From NCBI GenBank assembly GCA_029202985.1, contig CP119316.1, positions 372,001 to 436,000 of the forward strand: a DNA stretch of 64,000 bases. The letters are read 5' to 3'. The notes under the pieces are model-generated. The model worked only from the letters and a program-made list of their open reading frames with translations, did no database searches and had not been told where the DNA came from. Positions 8,682 to 17,786 of the stretch are shown here, piece by piece. The position numbers and the translations under genes were made by a program. The stretch's first letter is position 1, and each line of letters starts with the position of its first letter. The DNA is from Candidatus Andeanibacterium colombiense (GTDB lineage Bacteria > Pseudomonadota > Alphaproteobacteria > Sphingomonadales > Sphingomonadaceae).

Positions 8682-9032
8682 CTACGGCATCCAGGCGTTG
8701 ACGATGTGGCGCGGGAAGCAGCGCGGCGCAAGGAGCAGCACGTCGATCCGCATATCGTCACCCTGTCGCAGGTAACGGTGGGCGACCGCCTCGGCCGCGG
8801 CAGCCACCCGGCGCAGGCGATATTCGTCGATTGCGTGATCGAGGTCTGCGGCAGAATTGCGCCATTTTACTTCGACGAAGGCGACGATCCGGCCCCTCCG
8901 GGCGATCAGATCGATCTCGCCGCGCGGAGTCTTCACGCGCCCGGCAAGGATGCGCCAGCCATGGAGGCGGAGCCACAGTGCCGCGCGAGTCTCGCCGCTG
9001 CGGCCGCGCTTTTCGGCGGCCTGGCGTCTCAT
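8682..9032 (-). CDS. yraN: YraN family (UPF0102) endonuclease-fold protein
   Basis: A small 116-residue protein of the UPF0102 family with a restriction-endonuclease-like fold. Visible are GETRAALWLRLHGWRILAGRVKTPRGEIDLIARRGRIVAFVEVKWR, where the E-I-D and V-E-V-K residues (about 40-55) form the predicted nuclease-type active site. Function is not established. Its start overlaps the rsmI stop by ATGA, so the two are coupled. The rsmI-yraN pair beside an LpoA-like gene resembles the enterobacterial rsmI/yraM(lpoA)/yraN locus. Confidence 0.9.
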   Translation of the reverse strand: MRRQAAEKRGRSGETRAALWLRLHGWRILAGRVKTPRGEIDLIARRGRIVAFVEVKWRNSAADLDHAIDEYRLRRVAAAAEAVAHRYLRQGDDMRIDVLLLAPRCFPRHIVNAWMP

Positions 9033-9865
9033 CGAGCCTTCAACTCCATCGCGCGAGCGTAAAGTTCCTTGCGGTCATGCCCGGTCGCCTTGGCAACTTG
9101 CCCGGCGGCCTGCGAGGGCTTGTCGTGTTCGAGCGCGGCGATCAGCAATGCATCGATATCGTATTCGCCGGCCGGTTCCTCGCCCGGCGGCGCTACCAGC
9201 AGCACGATCTCTCCCTTGGGCGGATGGGCGGAGTAGTGATCGATCAAGGTTCTGCCGTCACTTGTACGGCATTCCTCATGCAATTTGGTAAGTTCGCGGG
9301 CGACCGAAATCTCACGCCCCGGCAACACCTCGGCGATCGCGGCGAGCGATTTCACCAGTCGCGGCGCGGTCTCGTAGAAGATCAGCGTCGCCGGAATCGA
9401 GGCCAGTTCAGCCAGCGCGTCGACGCGCGCCTTTTCCTTCACCGGCAGGAAGCCGGCGAACAGGAAGCGGTCGTTCGGCAGGCCCGAGAGGGTGAGCGCC
9501 ATCACCGCCGCGCTCGCTCCGGGCAGGCTGGTGACCATCAAGCCTTCCTCCCGCGCGCGCCGAACCAAGCGGTAGCCCGGGTCGGAGATCAGCGGCGTGC
9601 CTGCATCGCTCACCAGCGCGACCGCCTCGCCCCGCATCGCATCGACCAACCGCTCGCGCGCGGCTTCGTCGCTGTGATCGTCGTACCGCCACATCTTCTT
9701 GTGCAGGCCGAGGTGCTTGAGCAATTTGGCGGTAACCCTCGTGTCCTCGCAGGCGACCAGGTCGCAGCGGGCGAGCACATCGGCTGATCGCATCGTGATG
9801 TCGCCGAGATTGCCAATCGGCGTCGCGACAATATAGAGACCCGGTTGAAGCGGCGCGTCTGACAT
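9029..9865 (-). CDS. rsmI: 16S rRNA (cytidine1402-2'-O)-methyltransferase
   Basis: Uses SAM to 2'-O-methylate C1402 in the 30S decoding centre. The 278-residue protein has the tetrapyrrole-methylase-fold signatures LYIVATPIGNLGDITMRS (about residues 10-27), CEDTRVTAKLLKHLGL, ALVSDAGTPLISDPGYRLVR (about 83-102) and SLPGASAAVMALTLSGLP. It is coupled to yraN by ATGA overlap and divergent from the LpoA-like lipoprotein. Confidence 0.96.
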   Translation of the reverse strand: MSDAPLQPGLYIVATPIGNLGDITMRSADVLARCDLVACEDTRVTAKLLKHLGLHKKMWRYDDHSDEAARERLVDAMRGEAVALVSDAGTPLISDPGYRLVRRAREEGLMVTSLPGASAAVMALTLSGLPNDRFLFAGFLPVKEKARVDALAELASIPATLIFYETAPRLVKSLAAIAEVLPGREISVARELTKLHEECRTSDGRTLIDHYSAHPPKGEIVLLVAPPGEEPAGEYDIDALLIAALEHDKPSQAAGQVAKATGHDRKELYARAMELKAR

Positions 9866-9933
9866 GGTGTGCCCCTAAATGGTTCAAGCCCGATCGAATG
9901 GGTTCTTTGGACAGGATTGCCGGGAGCAGCAAG

Positions 9934-11085
9934 ATGTTGGGTGGCAGGATCAATCGGCGCCGGATGATGGCGATGGCGGCGGTGACGCTGCTGGCGGGCT
10001 GTCAGGTGGTCCCCCGGGTGGAGCCGCAGCCGCGCCCGACGCCTTCCCCCAGCGCCACCGGATTGCCGAGCGACCAGGGCCGCCACCGGGTCGCGCTGCT
10101 GGTGCCGCTCTCCGGCCCGAACTCCGATGTCGGCCAGGCGATCGCCAATGCCGCGACGATGGCGCTGCTCGATACCAGCGCCGACAGCATCCGCATCACC
10201 ACCTACGACACCGCGACCGGGGCCGACAGCGCCGCCGCCCGCGCGCTGTCGGATGGCAACAAGCTTATCCTCGGGCCGTTGATGTCGGACGATGTCACTC
10301 CGGTGCTCGCCCGCGCCCGCCCGGCCGGCGTCCCGATCATCACCTTCTCCAACGACAGCTCGGTCGCCGCGCGCGATGTGTTCGTGATGGGCATCAGCCC
10401 CGACGCCTCGATCGCGCAGACGGTTGATTATGCGGCCAAGCGCAGTTCGCGCAAATTCGCGATCCTGGTCCCGGCCGGCGATTACGGCGTGCGGGCCGAG
10501 GCCGCCTATCGCAGCGCGGTGTCGCGCAGCGGCGGTACGATCGTCGCGCGCGATACCTACGATCGCGGCAATACCTCGATCATCAGCGCGGCCCAGCGGC
10601 TGAAGAAGAAGGGCGGGTTCGACACGATCCTGCTGGCCGAGAGCGCGCGCCTGTCGATCCAGGCGGCCGGCGCGGTGCGGGCAGCGGGCGCGGCGACGCC
10701 GCAGCTGCTCGGCACCGAATTGTGGAGCGGCGACGCCAGCATCGCGAGTTCGGCGGCGCTGCGCGGTGCGCTGTTCTCCAGCGTGTCGGACGGCCGCTTC
10801 GGCCAGTTCGCCGAATCCTACCGCTCGCGCTTCGGCACCGCCCCGCACCGTATCGCGACCCTCGGCTATGACGCGGTGCTGCTGACGATCCGCCTCGCGC
10901 GCAATTGGAAGCCGGGCACCACCCTGCCGACCGAGCGCCTGGTCCAGAGCGATGCGTTCCTCGGGGTGGATGGCGCGTTCCGCTTCCGCTCCAACGGGGT
11001 GATCGAGCGGGCAATGGAAGTGCGCCAGGTCGGCAAGGGGCGGATCGACGTGGTCTCGCCCGCCCCCGCCAAGTTCGACGACTGA
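9934..11085 (+). CDS. LpoA-like penicillin-binding protein activator lipoprotein
   Basis: A lipoprotein with a periplasmic-binding (type 1, branched-chain amino-acid-like) fold, probably an outer-membrane activator of a bifunctional penicillin-binding protein. I prefer ATG 9934 over ATG 9898, since GGGAG lies 7 nt upstream only of the former. This gives 383 residues with a signal ending in the lipobox LLAGC (Cys about 23). After a Pro-rich linker come VALLVPLSGPNSDVGQAIANAATMALL, a GPLMSDDVTPVLARA ligand loop and TLGYDAVLLT. The role is inferred from fold and from the neighbourhood (rsmI, yraN), as in lpoA/yraM loci. Confidence 0.8.
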   Translation: MLGGRINRRRMMAMAAVTLLAGCQVVPRVEPQPRPTPSPSATGLPSDQGRHRVALLVPLSGPNSDVGQAIANAATMALLDTSADSIRITTYDTATGADSAAARALSDGNKLILGPLMSDDVTPVLARARPAGVPIITFSNDSSVAARDVFVMGISPDASIAQTVDYAAKRSSRKFAILVPAGDYGVRAEAAYRSAVSRSGGTIVARDTYDRGNTSIISAAQRLKKKGGFDTILLAESARLSIQAAGAVRAAGAATPQLLGTELWSGDASIASSAALRGALFSSVSDGRFGQFAESYRSRFGTAPHRIATLGYDAVLLTIRLARNWKPGTTLPTERLVQSDAFLGVDGAFRFRSNGVIERAMEVRQVGKGRIDVVSPAPAKFDD

Positions 11086-11141
11086 CGATAACCGCCGCAA
11101 ACGCCTTGTAAGCGCGCGATTCCGCGCCTTATAGCCGCATC

Positions 11142-13133
11142 ATGTCTGACGATCTGTTCGAGAATGCCCCCGCCGGCAGCGGCGACTATAACGCTTCCTC
11201 GATCGAGGTGCTCGAAGGGCTCGAACCGGTCCGCCGCCGCCCGGGCATGTATATCGGCGGCACGGACGAGCGCGCGCTGCACCATCTCGCCGCCGAGGTG
11301 CTCGACAATGCGATGGACGAAGCGGTCGCCGGCCATGCGAACCGGATCGAGGTGATGCTCGACGAAGGCAACCGGCTGACGATCGTCGACAACGGCCGCG
11401 GCATTCCGGTGGACGAGCATCCGAAGTTCCCGGGCAAATCCTCGCTCGAGGTGATCCTCTCCACCCTCCATTCCGGCGGCAAGTTCTCGGGCAAGGCCTA
11501 TGCGACCTCGGGCGGCCTCCACGGAGTCGGCGTCAGCGTGGTCAACGCGCTGTCGAGCTTCACCCGGATCGAGGTCGCGCGCGACAAGATGCTCTATGCG
11601 CAGGAATTCTCCCGCGGGATCACCCAGGGCCCGCTGCAGCACCTCGGCGCAACCCCGAACCGGCGCGGCACTTCGGTGAGCTTCATCCCGGACACCGAGA
11701 TCTTCGGCGACCAGAACTTCAAGCCCGCCCGGCTGTTCAAGCTGGTCCGCTCGAAGGCCTATCTGTTCGCCGGGGTCGAGATCCGCTGGAAATGCGCGCC
11801 TTCGCTCACCAGTGAGGAAGTGCCGCAGGAAGCGGTGTTCCAGTTCCCCGGCGGCCTCGCCGATCACCTCAGGGAACAGCTCGGCGAGCGCGAATGCGTG
11901 ACCGCGCAGTTCTTCTCCGGCAAGCAGGATTTCCCAAACAACGAGGCAGGCGAACAGATGGGCCGCGTCGAATGGGCGATCGCCTGGCCGCTGTGGTCCG
12001 ACGGCTCCTACAGCTGGTATTGCAACACGGTCCCGACGCCCGATGGCGGCACGCACGAGCAAGGGCTGCGCACCGCGATCACCCGCGGCATCCGTGCCTT
12101 CGGCGAGCTGGTCGGGCAGAAGAAGGCGAAGGACATCACCGCCGACGATATCGTGACCGGCAGCGAGGTCATGCTATCGCTGTTCATCCGCGACCCGCAT
12201 TTCCAGAGCCAGACCAAGGACCGCCTGACTTCGCCCGAAGCCGCGCGCATGGTCGAGAATGCGGTACGCGATCACTTCGACCACTTCCTGACCGACAATA
12301 TGGAACGCGGCCGCGCGCTGCTCGGCGCGGTGATGGAGCGGATGGACGAGCGCCTCAAGCGCAAGGCTGAACGCGAGATCAAGCGCAAGACCGCCACCAA
12401 CGCCAAGAAAGTCCGCCTGCCCGGCAAGCTCACCGACTGCTCCGGCGAGGGCAAGGGCGAGACCGAGCTGTTCATCGTCGAAGGCGACAGCGCCGGCGGC
12501 TCGGCCAAGCAGGCGCGCGACCGCAAGACCCAGGCGATCCTCCCGATCCGCGGCAAGATCCTCAACGTCGTCTCCGCCACCGCCGACAAGATCCGCGGGA
12601 ACCAGGAAATCGCCGACCTCAACCTCGCTTTAGGGTGTGGCATCCGCAAGGACTGCAACCCCGAACAGCTCCGCTACGACCGTATCGTGATCATGACCGA
12701 CGCCGATGTCGACGGCGCGCATATCGCGACGCTGCTGATGAGCTATTTCTTCCAGGAAATGCCCGAGGTGGTGAAGCGCGGGCACCTGTTCCTCGCGCAG
12801 CCGCCGCTCTACAAACTCACGGCCGGCAAGGAGAGCGTCTACGCCCGCGACGACGCCCACCGCGCGGAGCTCGAAGAGACGAAGTTCAAGGGCAAGAAGG
12901 TCGACGTCAGCCGCTTCAAGGGCCTCGGCGAGATGAACCCCCAGCAATTGCGCGAAACCACGATGAGCCCCGAAAGCCGCGCGCTGATCCGCATAACCCT
13001 GCCGCAGGAGCATGAGCAGCGCTACGCGGTGAAGGAACTGGTCGACCAGCTGATGGGCCGCAACCCGGAGCACCGCTTCAACTTCATCCAGAACCGCGCG
13101 GGCGAGGTGGATCGGGATTTGATCGACGCATAA
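11142..13133 (+). CDS. parE: DNA topoisomerase IV subunit B
   Basis: ATPase subunit of topoisomerase IV, which decatenates daughter chromosomes with ParC. It is 663 residues. The GHKL ATPase domain shows EVLDNAMDEAVAG, VDNGRGIPVDEHP and SGGLHGVGVSVVNALS (about residues 50-135). The TOPRIM domain shows VEGDSAGGSAKQARDR (about 446-461) and MTDADVDGAHIATLL with the Mg-binding DxD. ParE is preferred over GyrB because of the 660-residue length without an insert and the RRPGMYIGGTDERALHHL opening. Confidence 0.93.
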   Translation: MSDDLFENAPAGSGDYNASSIEVLEGLEPVRRRPGMYIGGTDERALHHLAAEVLDNAMDEAVAGHANRIEVMLDEGNRLTIVDNGRGIPVDEHPKFPGKSSLEVILSTLHSGGKFSGKAYATSGGLHGVGVSVVNALSSFTRIEVARDKMLYAQEFSRGITQGPLQHLGATPNRRGTSVSFIPDTEIFGDQNFKPARLFKLVRSKAYLFAGVEIRWKCAPSLTSEEVPQEAVFQFPGGLADHLREQLGERECVTAQFFSGKQDFPNNEAGEQMGRVEWAIAWPLWSDGSYSWYCNTVPTPDGGTHEQGLRTAITRGIRAFGELVGQKKAKDITADDIVTGSEVMLSLFIRDPHFQSQTKDRLTSPEAARMVENAVRDHFDHFLTDNMERGRALLGAVMERMDERLKRKAEREIKRKTATNAKKVRLPGKLTDCSGEGKGETELFIVEGDSAGGSAKQARDRKTQAILPIRGKILNVVSATADKIRGNQEIADLNLALGCGIRKDCNPEQLRYDRIVIMTDADVDGAHIATLLMSYFFQEMPEVVKRGHLFLAQPPLYKLTAGKESVYARDDAHRAELEETKFKGKKVDVSRFKGLGEMNPQQLRETTMSPESRALIRITLPQEHEQRYAVKELVDQLMGRNPEHRFNFIQNRAGEVDRDLIDA

Positions 13134-13259
13134 ACCAGCGCCGGTAAGAAATCCCTGACGCCTTCGACCTTACATTCGACCGGTCGGAGGGCGATCGATC
13201 GGCACCCTTCCCTTGCTTCCGCCCGGTCACTCGCGCAGCTTCGCGCGTGGAAGGATGCC

Positions 13260-14540
13260 ATGATGATCCGCGCGCTGTTCCCGCTCCTGTTGCTCGCCGC
13301 CGTGCCGAGCGCGGCTTTGGCACAGGAGAATTCCGAGGCGATCGAGCAGGCGAGCTATAGCCGCGCGTCGCAGGTCCAATATGTGCTGCTCGGCACCGTC
13401 CCCGCGGCCGAGCTGTTCGCGCCCAGCTTCCTTGCCGCGGTGCCCGAAAGCCAGCTCAGGACGATTGCCGATCAACTCACCGCGCAGAACGGCAGGCTGC
13501 TGAGCGTGGACGAACTCCATTACACCGGCGACGGTATGGTCAGCTTCGAACTCGTATACGAACGGGCCCGCGCGCAAGCGGTCATGCAGCTGGCCGATGA
13601 AGCGCCGCATCAGGCGGTGTTGTTCCGAATCACGGGGGTCAAGCGGATCGACGATACGCCGCAGAAAATCACGGCCGAGCTCGCTGTCCTCCCCGGCATT
13701 CACGGTTTCGGCATCTATCAGCTTGGCGAAGGCGGACCGCAGCCGGTGGTGACCGACCGGCCCACGCAGCAATTCGCGATCGGATCGACCTTCAAGCTTT
13801 ATGTGCTCTCGGCGCTCGGGCGCGAGATCAGGGCGGGCCGGCGGCACTGGAGCGACGTGGTCACGCTCGACGCGCATTCGGTCCCGAGCGGGCAGATGCA
13901 GGATTGGCCGATCGGCACGCCGGTCACGCTCCAGACCCTCGCGACGATGATGATCTCGATCAGCGACAACACCGCGACCGACACGCTGATGCGCCTGCTC
14001 GGCCGCGATGCGCTGGCGGCGGAGGTGAAGGCTTCGGGCCATGCCGATCCGGCGAAGATGCTGCCGCTGCTGACGACGGCCGAGCTCTTCGCGCTCAAGT
14101 CCGGCGATCCGTCGCGGATCAAGGCTTATGCTGCGGCAGACGATGCGGGGGAGGCGAAGCTGCTCGATCAGTGGGCGCCATCGCTCAAGCCCGATATTTC
14201 CTCGATGACCAGACCAGTCGCGATCGACAGCATCGAATGGTTCGCCTCGGCGCAGGACATCGCGAATATCTATGCCCGGCTGCGCGATCTCGGCGATCCG
14301 GTGGTGCTGGACATATTGGCAATTCATCCGCAGGCGGCACCGCAGGAAACCGACTATTGGAACTATGTCGGCTACAAAGGCGGTTCCGAGCCGGGGGTGA
14401 TCAATCTCTCTTGGCTGCTGAGGGACAAGGACGGCCGCTGGTTCGTGGTCGCGGCCAGCTGGAACGATCCGGCAAAACCGATCGACGAGAGCGCTTTTGC
14501 CGCGCTCGCCGCGCGGATGCTTGCTATGCTCCATCCATGA
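13260..14540 (+). CDS. Class A beta-lactamase-like serine hydrolase
   Basis: A 426-residue exported protein (signal MMIRALFPLLLLAAVPSAALAQ). An N-terminal domain of about 110 residues precedes a beta-lactamase/transpeptidase-like fold with the three active-site elements: S176-T-F-K (IGSTFKLYVLSALG), S235-D-N (ISISDNTATDTLMRLLGR) and a K373-G-G triad in VGYKGGSEPGV. The typical ExxxN omega-loop was not clearly recognised and the KTG is KGG, so I would not call it a resistance enzyme. It may be a peptidoglycan-related hydrolase or inactive relative. It overlaps moxR by ATGA. Confidence 0.8.
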   Translation: MMIRALFPLLLLAAVPSAALAQENSEAIEQASYSRASQVQYVLLGTVPAAELFAPSFLAAVPESQLRTIADQLTAQNGRLLSVDELHYTGDGMVSFELVYERARAQAVMQLADEAPHQAVLFRITGVKRIDDTPQKITAELAVLPGIHGFGIYQLGEGGPQPVVTDRPTQQFAIGSTFKLYVLSALGREIRAGRRHWSDVVTLDAHSVPSGQMQDWPIGTPVTLQTLATMMISISDNTATDTLMRLLGRDALAAEVKASGHADPAKMLPLLTTAELFALKSGDPSRIKAYAAADDAGEAKLLDQWAPSLKPDISSMTRPVAIDSIEWFASAQDIANIYARLRDLGDPVVLDILAIHPQAAPQETDYWNYVGYKGGSEPGVINLSWLLRDKDGRWFVVAASWNDPAKPIDESAFAALAARMLAMLHP

Positions 14541-15385
14541 CGACGCGTTTCGAAGGCACATCCCACTACATCGCCACCGAAGACCTCAAGGTCGCGGTCA
14601 ATGCGGCGGCCCTGCTCCGCCGCCCGCTGCTGGTGAAAGGCGAACCCGGCACCGGCAAAACCGTACTGGCGCATGAGATCGCCGCCGCGCTGGATGCACC
14701 GCTGATCGAATGGAACATCAAGTCGACCACCAAGGCGCACCAGGGCCTTTACGAATATGACGCGGTCGCCCGCCTGCGCGACGGGCAGCTTGGCGACGCG
14801 CGGGTACACGATATTTCGAACTATATCCGCCGCGGCAAATTGTGGGACGCGTTCACTTCGGAACGCCTCCCGGTGCTGCTGATCGACGAGATCGACAAGG
14901 CCGACATCGAGTTTCCGAACGATCTGCTGCAGGAACTCGATCGGATGAGCTTCGACGTCTACGAGACCGGTGAGCGGATCGAGGCGCGGGAACGCCCGAT
15001 CGTGATCATCACCTCGAACAACGAAAAGGAACTGCCCGACGCGTTCCTGCGCCGCTGCTTCTTCCACTACATCGCCTTCCCCGACCGGGCGACGATGCAG
15101 GCGATAATCGACGTCCATTTCCCCGGCATCACCCAGAGGCTGGTCAAGGAAGCGCTCGACATCTTCTACGACATCCGCGCGGTGCCGGGAATGAAGAAGA
15201 AGCCGAGCACATCGGAACTGCTCGACTGGCTCAAGCTGCTGCTGAACGAGGACATCCCGCTGGAAGTTCTGCAGAGCCGCGATCCGAGCAAGGCGATCCC
15301 GCCGCTGCACGGCGCGCTGCTGAAGAACGAGGCCGATGTGATGCTGTTCGAACGGCTGGCGTTCATGAACCGGCGCGGGAGCTGA
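14537..15385 (+). CDS. MoxR-family AAA+ ATPase
   Basis: A 282-residue AAA+ ATPase of the MoxR group, which works as a chaperone with vWA-domain partners. It has Walker A VKGEPGTGKTVLAHEIA (about residues 33-49), Walker B VLLIDEIDKAD (about 112-122), sensor-1 VIITSNNEKELPDAFLRRCFFHYIAFP, and a C-terminal lid. ATG 14537 overlaps the stop of the upstream hydrolase. Its expected vWA partner lies about 1.2 kb downstream but is broken, with a LigF-like gene on the opposite strand between them. Confidence 0.92.
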   Translation: MTTRFEGTSHYIATEDLKVAVNAAALLRRPLLVKGEPGTGKTVLAHEIAAALDAPLIEWNIKSTTKAHQGLYEYDAVARLRDGQLGDARVHDISNYIRRGKLWDAFTSERLPVLLIDEIDKADIEFPNDLLQELDRMSFDVYETGERIEARERPIVIITSNNEKELPDAFLRRCFFHYIAFPDRATMQAIIDVHFPGITQRLVKEALDIFYDIRAVPGMKKKPSTSELLDWLKLLLNEDIPLEVLQSRDPSKAIPPLHGALLKNEADVMLFERLAFMNRRGS

Positions 15386-15544
15386 GGCTTTTGCCGGCGG
15401 CCGATTTTTGCGCCAGCGCCTCGGTCCGCGCGCGGTGAGCAACCCCGTGCTCACCCGTTTCGCCGCGATCCGGACGCGGCTCGAGCAGTTCGAGCCGAGG
15501 CCCGGCCTGAATGGGCAGGTGAACCCGCCGAGAGAGTCGGACGC

Positions 15545-16297
15545 CTAGACGTTCAGCTCTTTCTTCTCGTGGACGATTTCGCGCTCGACTTCGCCGAACA
15601 TGGCTTTCGCGGCGGGCCGCTCGTTGATCTGCTCGATCCAGCGGAGCAGGCCGGGAGTATCGTCCCTGTTCACCAGTTCGGCGAAGCCGTGCTGCATGCC
15701 GTTGGCGATCGCGAAGTTGCAGATGTCGGCCAGCGTGTATTGGCCCGGCACCAGCCATTCATTGTCGCGGAGATGGTCGTCGAGCTTGCGGACCGAGAAT
15801 TCGATCTTGCGCATTTCCTCGTCGAGCATCTCCTGCGGGAAGCCCGCGCGGGCGCGGCGCCATTTGACCTGCTGTTCGTAGATCGGGATGCCGGCGACCT
15901 TCTCCTCGAACTCCTCGTCCGAAAGGCTCTGGACCATCTTGCCGACATAACGGTGCCAGCCAATGGTCGAGACGCACCAGCAGAAATATTCGTCGACCCA
16001 CTTGGTCCACACCCGCATCTCGGCACGCGCGAAGGGATCCTCGGGGCGGAGCTTCACCGCGGTCGGGTGCGCGTCTTCGAGATATTCGCAGATCACGGTC
16101 GACTCGGTCACGACCTTGCCATCGTCCCACAACGCCGGAACCTGCCCGCGCGGGTTGATCGCCTTGAACCCGTCGGAGTGATGCTCGAACTTCGCCGGGT
16201 TGAGCTGGACCTGCTCATACTCAAGGCCCTTTTCGTAGAGCGTGAGCATGGGCTTCAGGGAATTGGCGCCCGGTCCGAAGCTGTAGAGTTTGAGCAT
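15545..16297 (-). CDS. Glutathione S-transferase, LigF-like (beta-etherase type)
   Basis: A 250-residue GST. The N-terminal thioredoxin-like domain (KLYSFGPGANSLKPMLTLYEKGL, then NPRGQVPALWDDGKVVTESTVICEYLEDAHP) and the alpha-helical domain (FKRAEMRVW-like FARAEMRVWTKWVDEYFCWCVSTIGWHR, EQQVKWRRARAGFPQEMLDEEMRK, YTLADICNFAIANGMQ) closely resemble, from memory, sphingomonad LigF, which cleaves lignin beta-aryl ethers with glutathione. Substrate is unproven, since sphingomonads carry several LigF-like paralogues. It is convergent with moxR. No other lig genes are in the window. Confidence 0.8.
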   Translation of the reverse strand: MLKLYSFGPGANSLKPMLTLYEKGLEYEQVQLNPAKFEHHSDGFKAINPRGQVPALWDDGKVVTESTVICEYLEDAHPTAVKLRPEDPFARAEMRVWTKWVDEYFCWCVSTIGWHRYVGKMVQSLSDEEFEEKVAGIPIYEQQVKWRRARAGFPQEMLDEEMRKIEFSVRKLDDHLRDNEWLVPGQYTLADICNFAIANGMQHGFAELVNRDDTPGLLRWIEQINERPAAKAMFGEVEREIVHEKKELNV

Positions 16298-16602
16298 TGC
16301 GAATATCCTCTCTTTGCTGGGCGGTTTAAGGCGGCGGTGCGCTTATGAAAAGCGGATAAAGTCAATTTGGAATGAGGGAGATCAATGATTTTCCTACATC
16401 GATACGATGCGCTAGGCCGTGACTCATGAACCCGCTCGAAACACGCAAGGCGACAGATCCGGCGGTTCGGAGGCGGCCTGTTCTAAAGGTCACACGCGGT
16501 TTTCGGATAACGCCGCCAACCCGTGGAATTGAAACTAAAATCTACGAAAGGTCACATAGTTTCACTACCCGTTCTGCGTCACCCTCAGGCCGCTGACCGG
16601 CG
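16298..16602. other. 305-bp gap between the LigF-like gene and the vWA gene
   Basis: No convincing gene. It should hold the divergent promoters of the GST gene and the vWA gene. It is less GC-rich than its neighbours and contains a 10-bp direct repeat AAAGGTCACA at 16485-16494 and 16547-16556, 62 bp apart (about six helical turns), upstream of the vWA start. A 56-codon open frame (16426-16596) ends 6 bp before that start but has no ribosome-binding site. Confidence 0.5.
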
Positions 16603-17764
16603 ATGTTCTTCCACTTCGTCGAAGAATTGCGCGCCGCCGGGATTGCCGCCTCGGCCAAGGAGCATCTCGTGCTGCTCGAAGCGCTGGACCGTCAGGTGAT
16701 CGCGCGCTCGCCCGAAGAATTCTACTACCTCGCCCGCGCCGTCTTCGTGAAGGACGAGGCGCTGCTCGACCGGTTCGATCAGGTGTTCGGCAAGGTCTTC
16801 AAGGGACTGGTCCGCGAGGGCGACGGGCAACCCGCGATCCCGGAAGAGTGGCTCAAGGCGATTGCCCAGCGGTTCCTCAGCGACGAGGAGAGGGCAAAAA
16901 TCCAGGCACTCGGCTCATGGGACGAAATCATGGCTGCGTTGAAGGAGCTGTTTGAGGAACAGCAGGGCCGGCACGAAGGCGGCAACCGCTGGATCGGCAC
17001 GCGCGGCACCTCCCCGTTCGGCAACAGCGGTTATAACCCCGAAGGTGTGCGGATCGGCGGCGAGAGTACCCACCAGCGCGCGATCAAGGTGTGGGAGCAG
17101 CGCCAGTTCCGCGACCTCGACCACACGAGAGAACTCGGCACGCGCAACATAAAGCTCGCGCTGCGCCGGTTGCGGCGGTTTGCCCGCGAAGGCGCGGCGG
17201 ACGAACTCGATCTCGATGCGACGGTGGACGGCACCGCGCGGCAGGGCTGGCTCGACATCAAGATGCGGCCCGAACGGCATAATGCGGTCAAGCTGCTGCT
17301 GTTGCTCGATGGATCCGCATATCCGCGCGTGCGAGGAATTGTTCAGCGCGGCGACCGCCGAGTTCAAGAACCTCGAATTCTACTACTTCCACAATTGCCC
17401 TTACGAGGGCCTGTGGAAGGAGAACCGCCGCCGCTTCGAGCAGCGCATCCCGACGATGGATCTGCTCCACAAATATGCCGGCGATTATAAGGTGGTGTTT
17501 GTCGGCGATGCCTCGATGAGCCCGTTCGAGATTTCGCATCCGGGCGGCTCGGTCGAGCATTTCAACGAAGAGACGGGCGCGGTCTGGCTGGAGCGGATCG
17601 TGTCGGCCTGGCCTTCTGCCGTATGGCTCAATCCGGTCGCCGAGCAATATTGGGACTATTCCCAATCGACGAAGATGATCCGCGACTTGCTGGACGATCG
17701 GATGTACCCTCTCACCATCGAAGGTCTCGACGATGCGATGAAGGAATTGTCGCGCAAACGCTGA
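16603..17764 (+). pseudogene. CoxE-like vWA-domain protein, broken at its MIDAS motif
   Basis: CoxE/YeaD-type partner of the MoxR ATPase. Frame 1 from ATG 16603 gives MFFHFVEELRAAGIAASAKEHLVLLEALDR to RHNAVKLLLLLD. The match resumes in the next frame at 17309 with MDPHIRACEELFSAATAEFKNLEFYYFHNCPYEGLWKENR and runs to the stop at 17764. The family reads LLLLLDVGGSMDPH here, so the residues lost are exactly the metal-ion-dependent adhesion site (D-x-G-x-S). The junction sequence CTCGATGGATCC fits loss of 14 nt between two CTCGATG repeats. Otherwise the gene is well preserved, so the event is recent or an assembly error. Confidence 0.8.
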
Positions 17765-17786
17765 AGCGATCCGGGGGGAACGGAAT

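Noticed and set aside
8984..9086. FMN riboswitch or ribosome-stalling leader upstream of ribB (sought at 58984-59086)
   Set aside because: The real region to check is 58984-59086. It has no RFN-like conserved helices and too little room. Palindromic half-sites were found there and are reported separately.
13260..14540. Beta-lactam resistance gene
   Set aside because: It has STFK and SDN motifs but KGG in place of KTG, no clear omega-loop Glu, and a long extra N-terminal domain. Resistance cannot be claimed from sequence.
15435..15548. A 37-codon GTG-started frame between moxR and the GST gene
   Set aside because: GC-biased third positions but no ribosome-binding site and no similarity. It overlaps the GST stop.
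16426..16596. A 56-codon frame ending 6 bp before the vWA start
   Set aside because: No ribosome-binding site, no signal or domain, and codon use unlike neighbours. Possible but unsupported.
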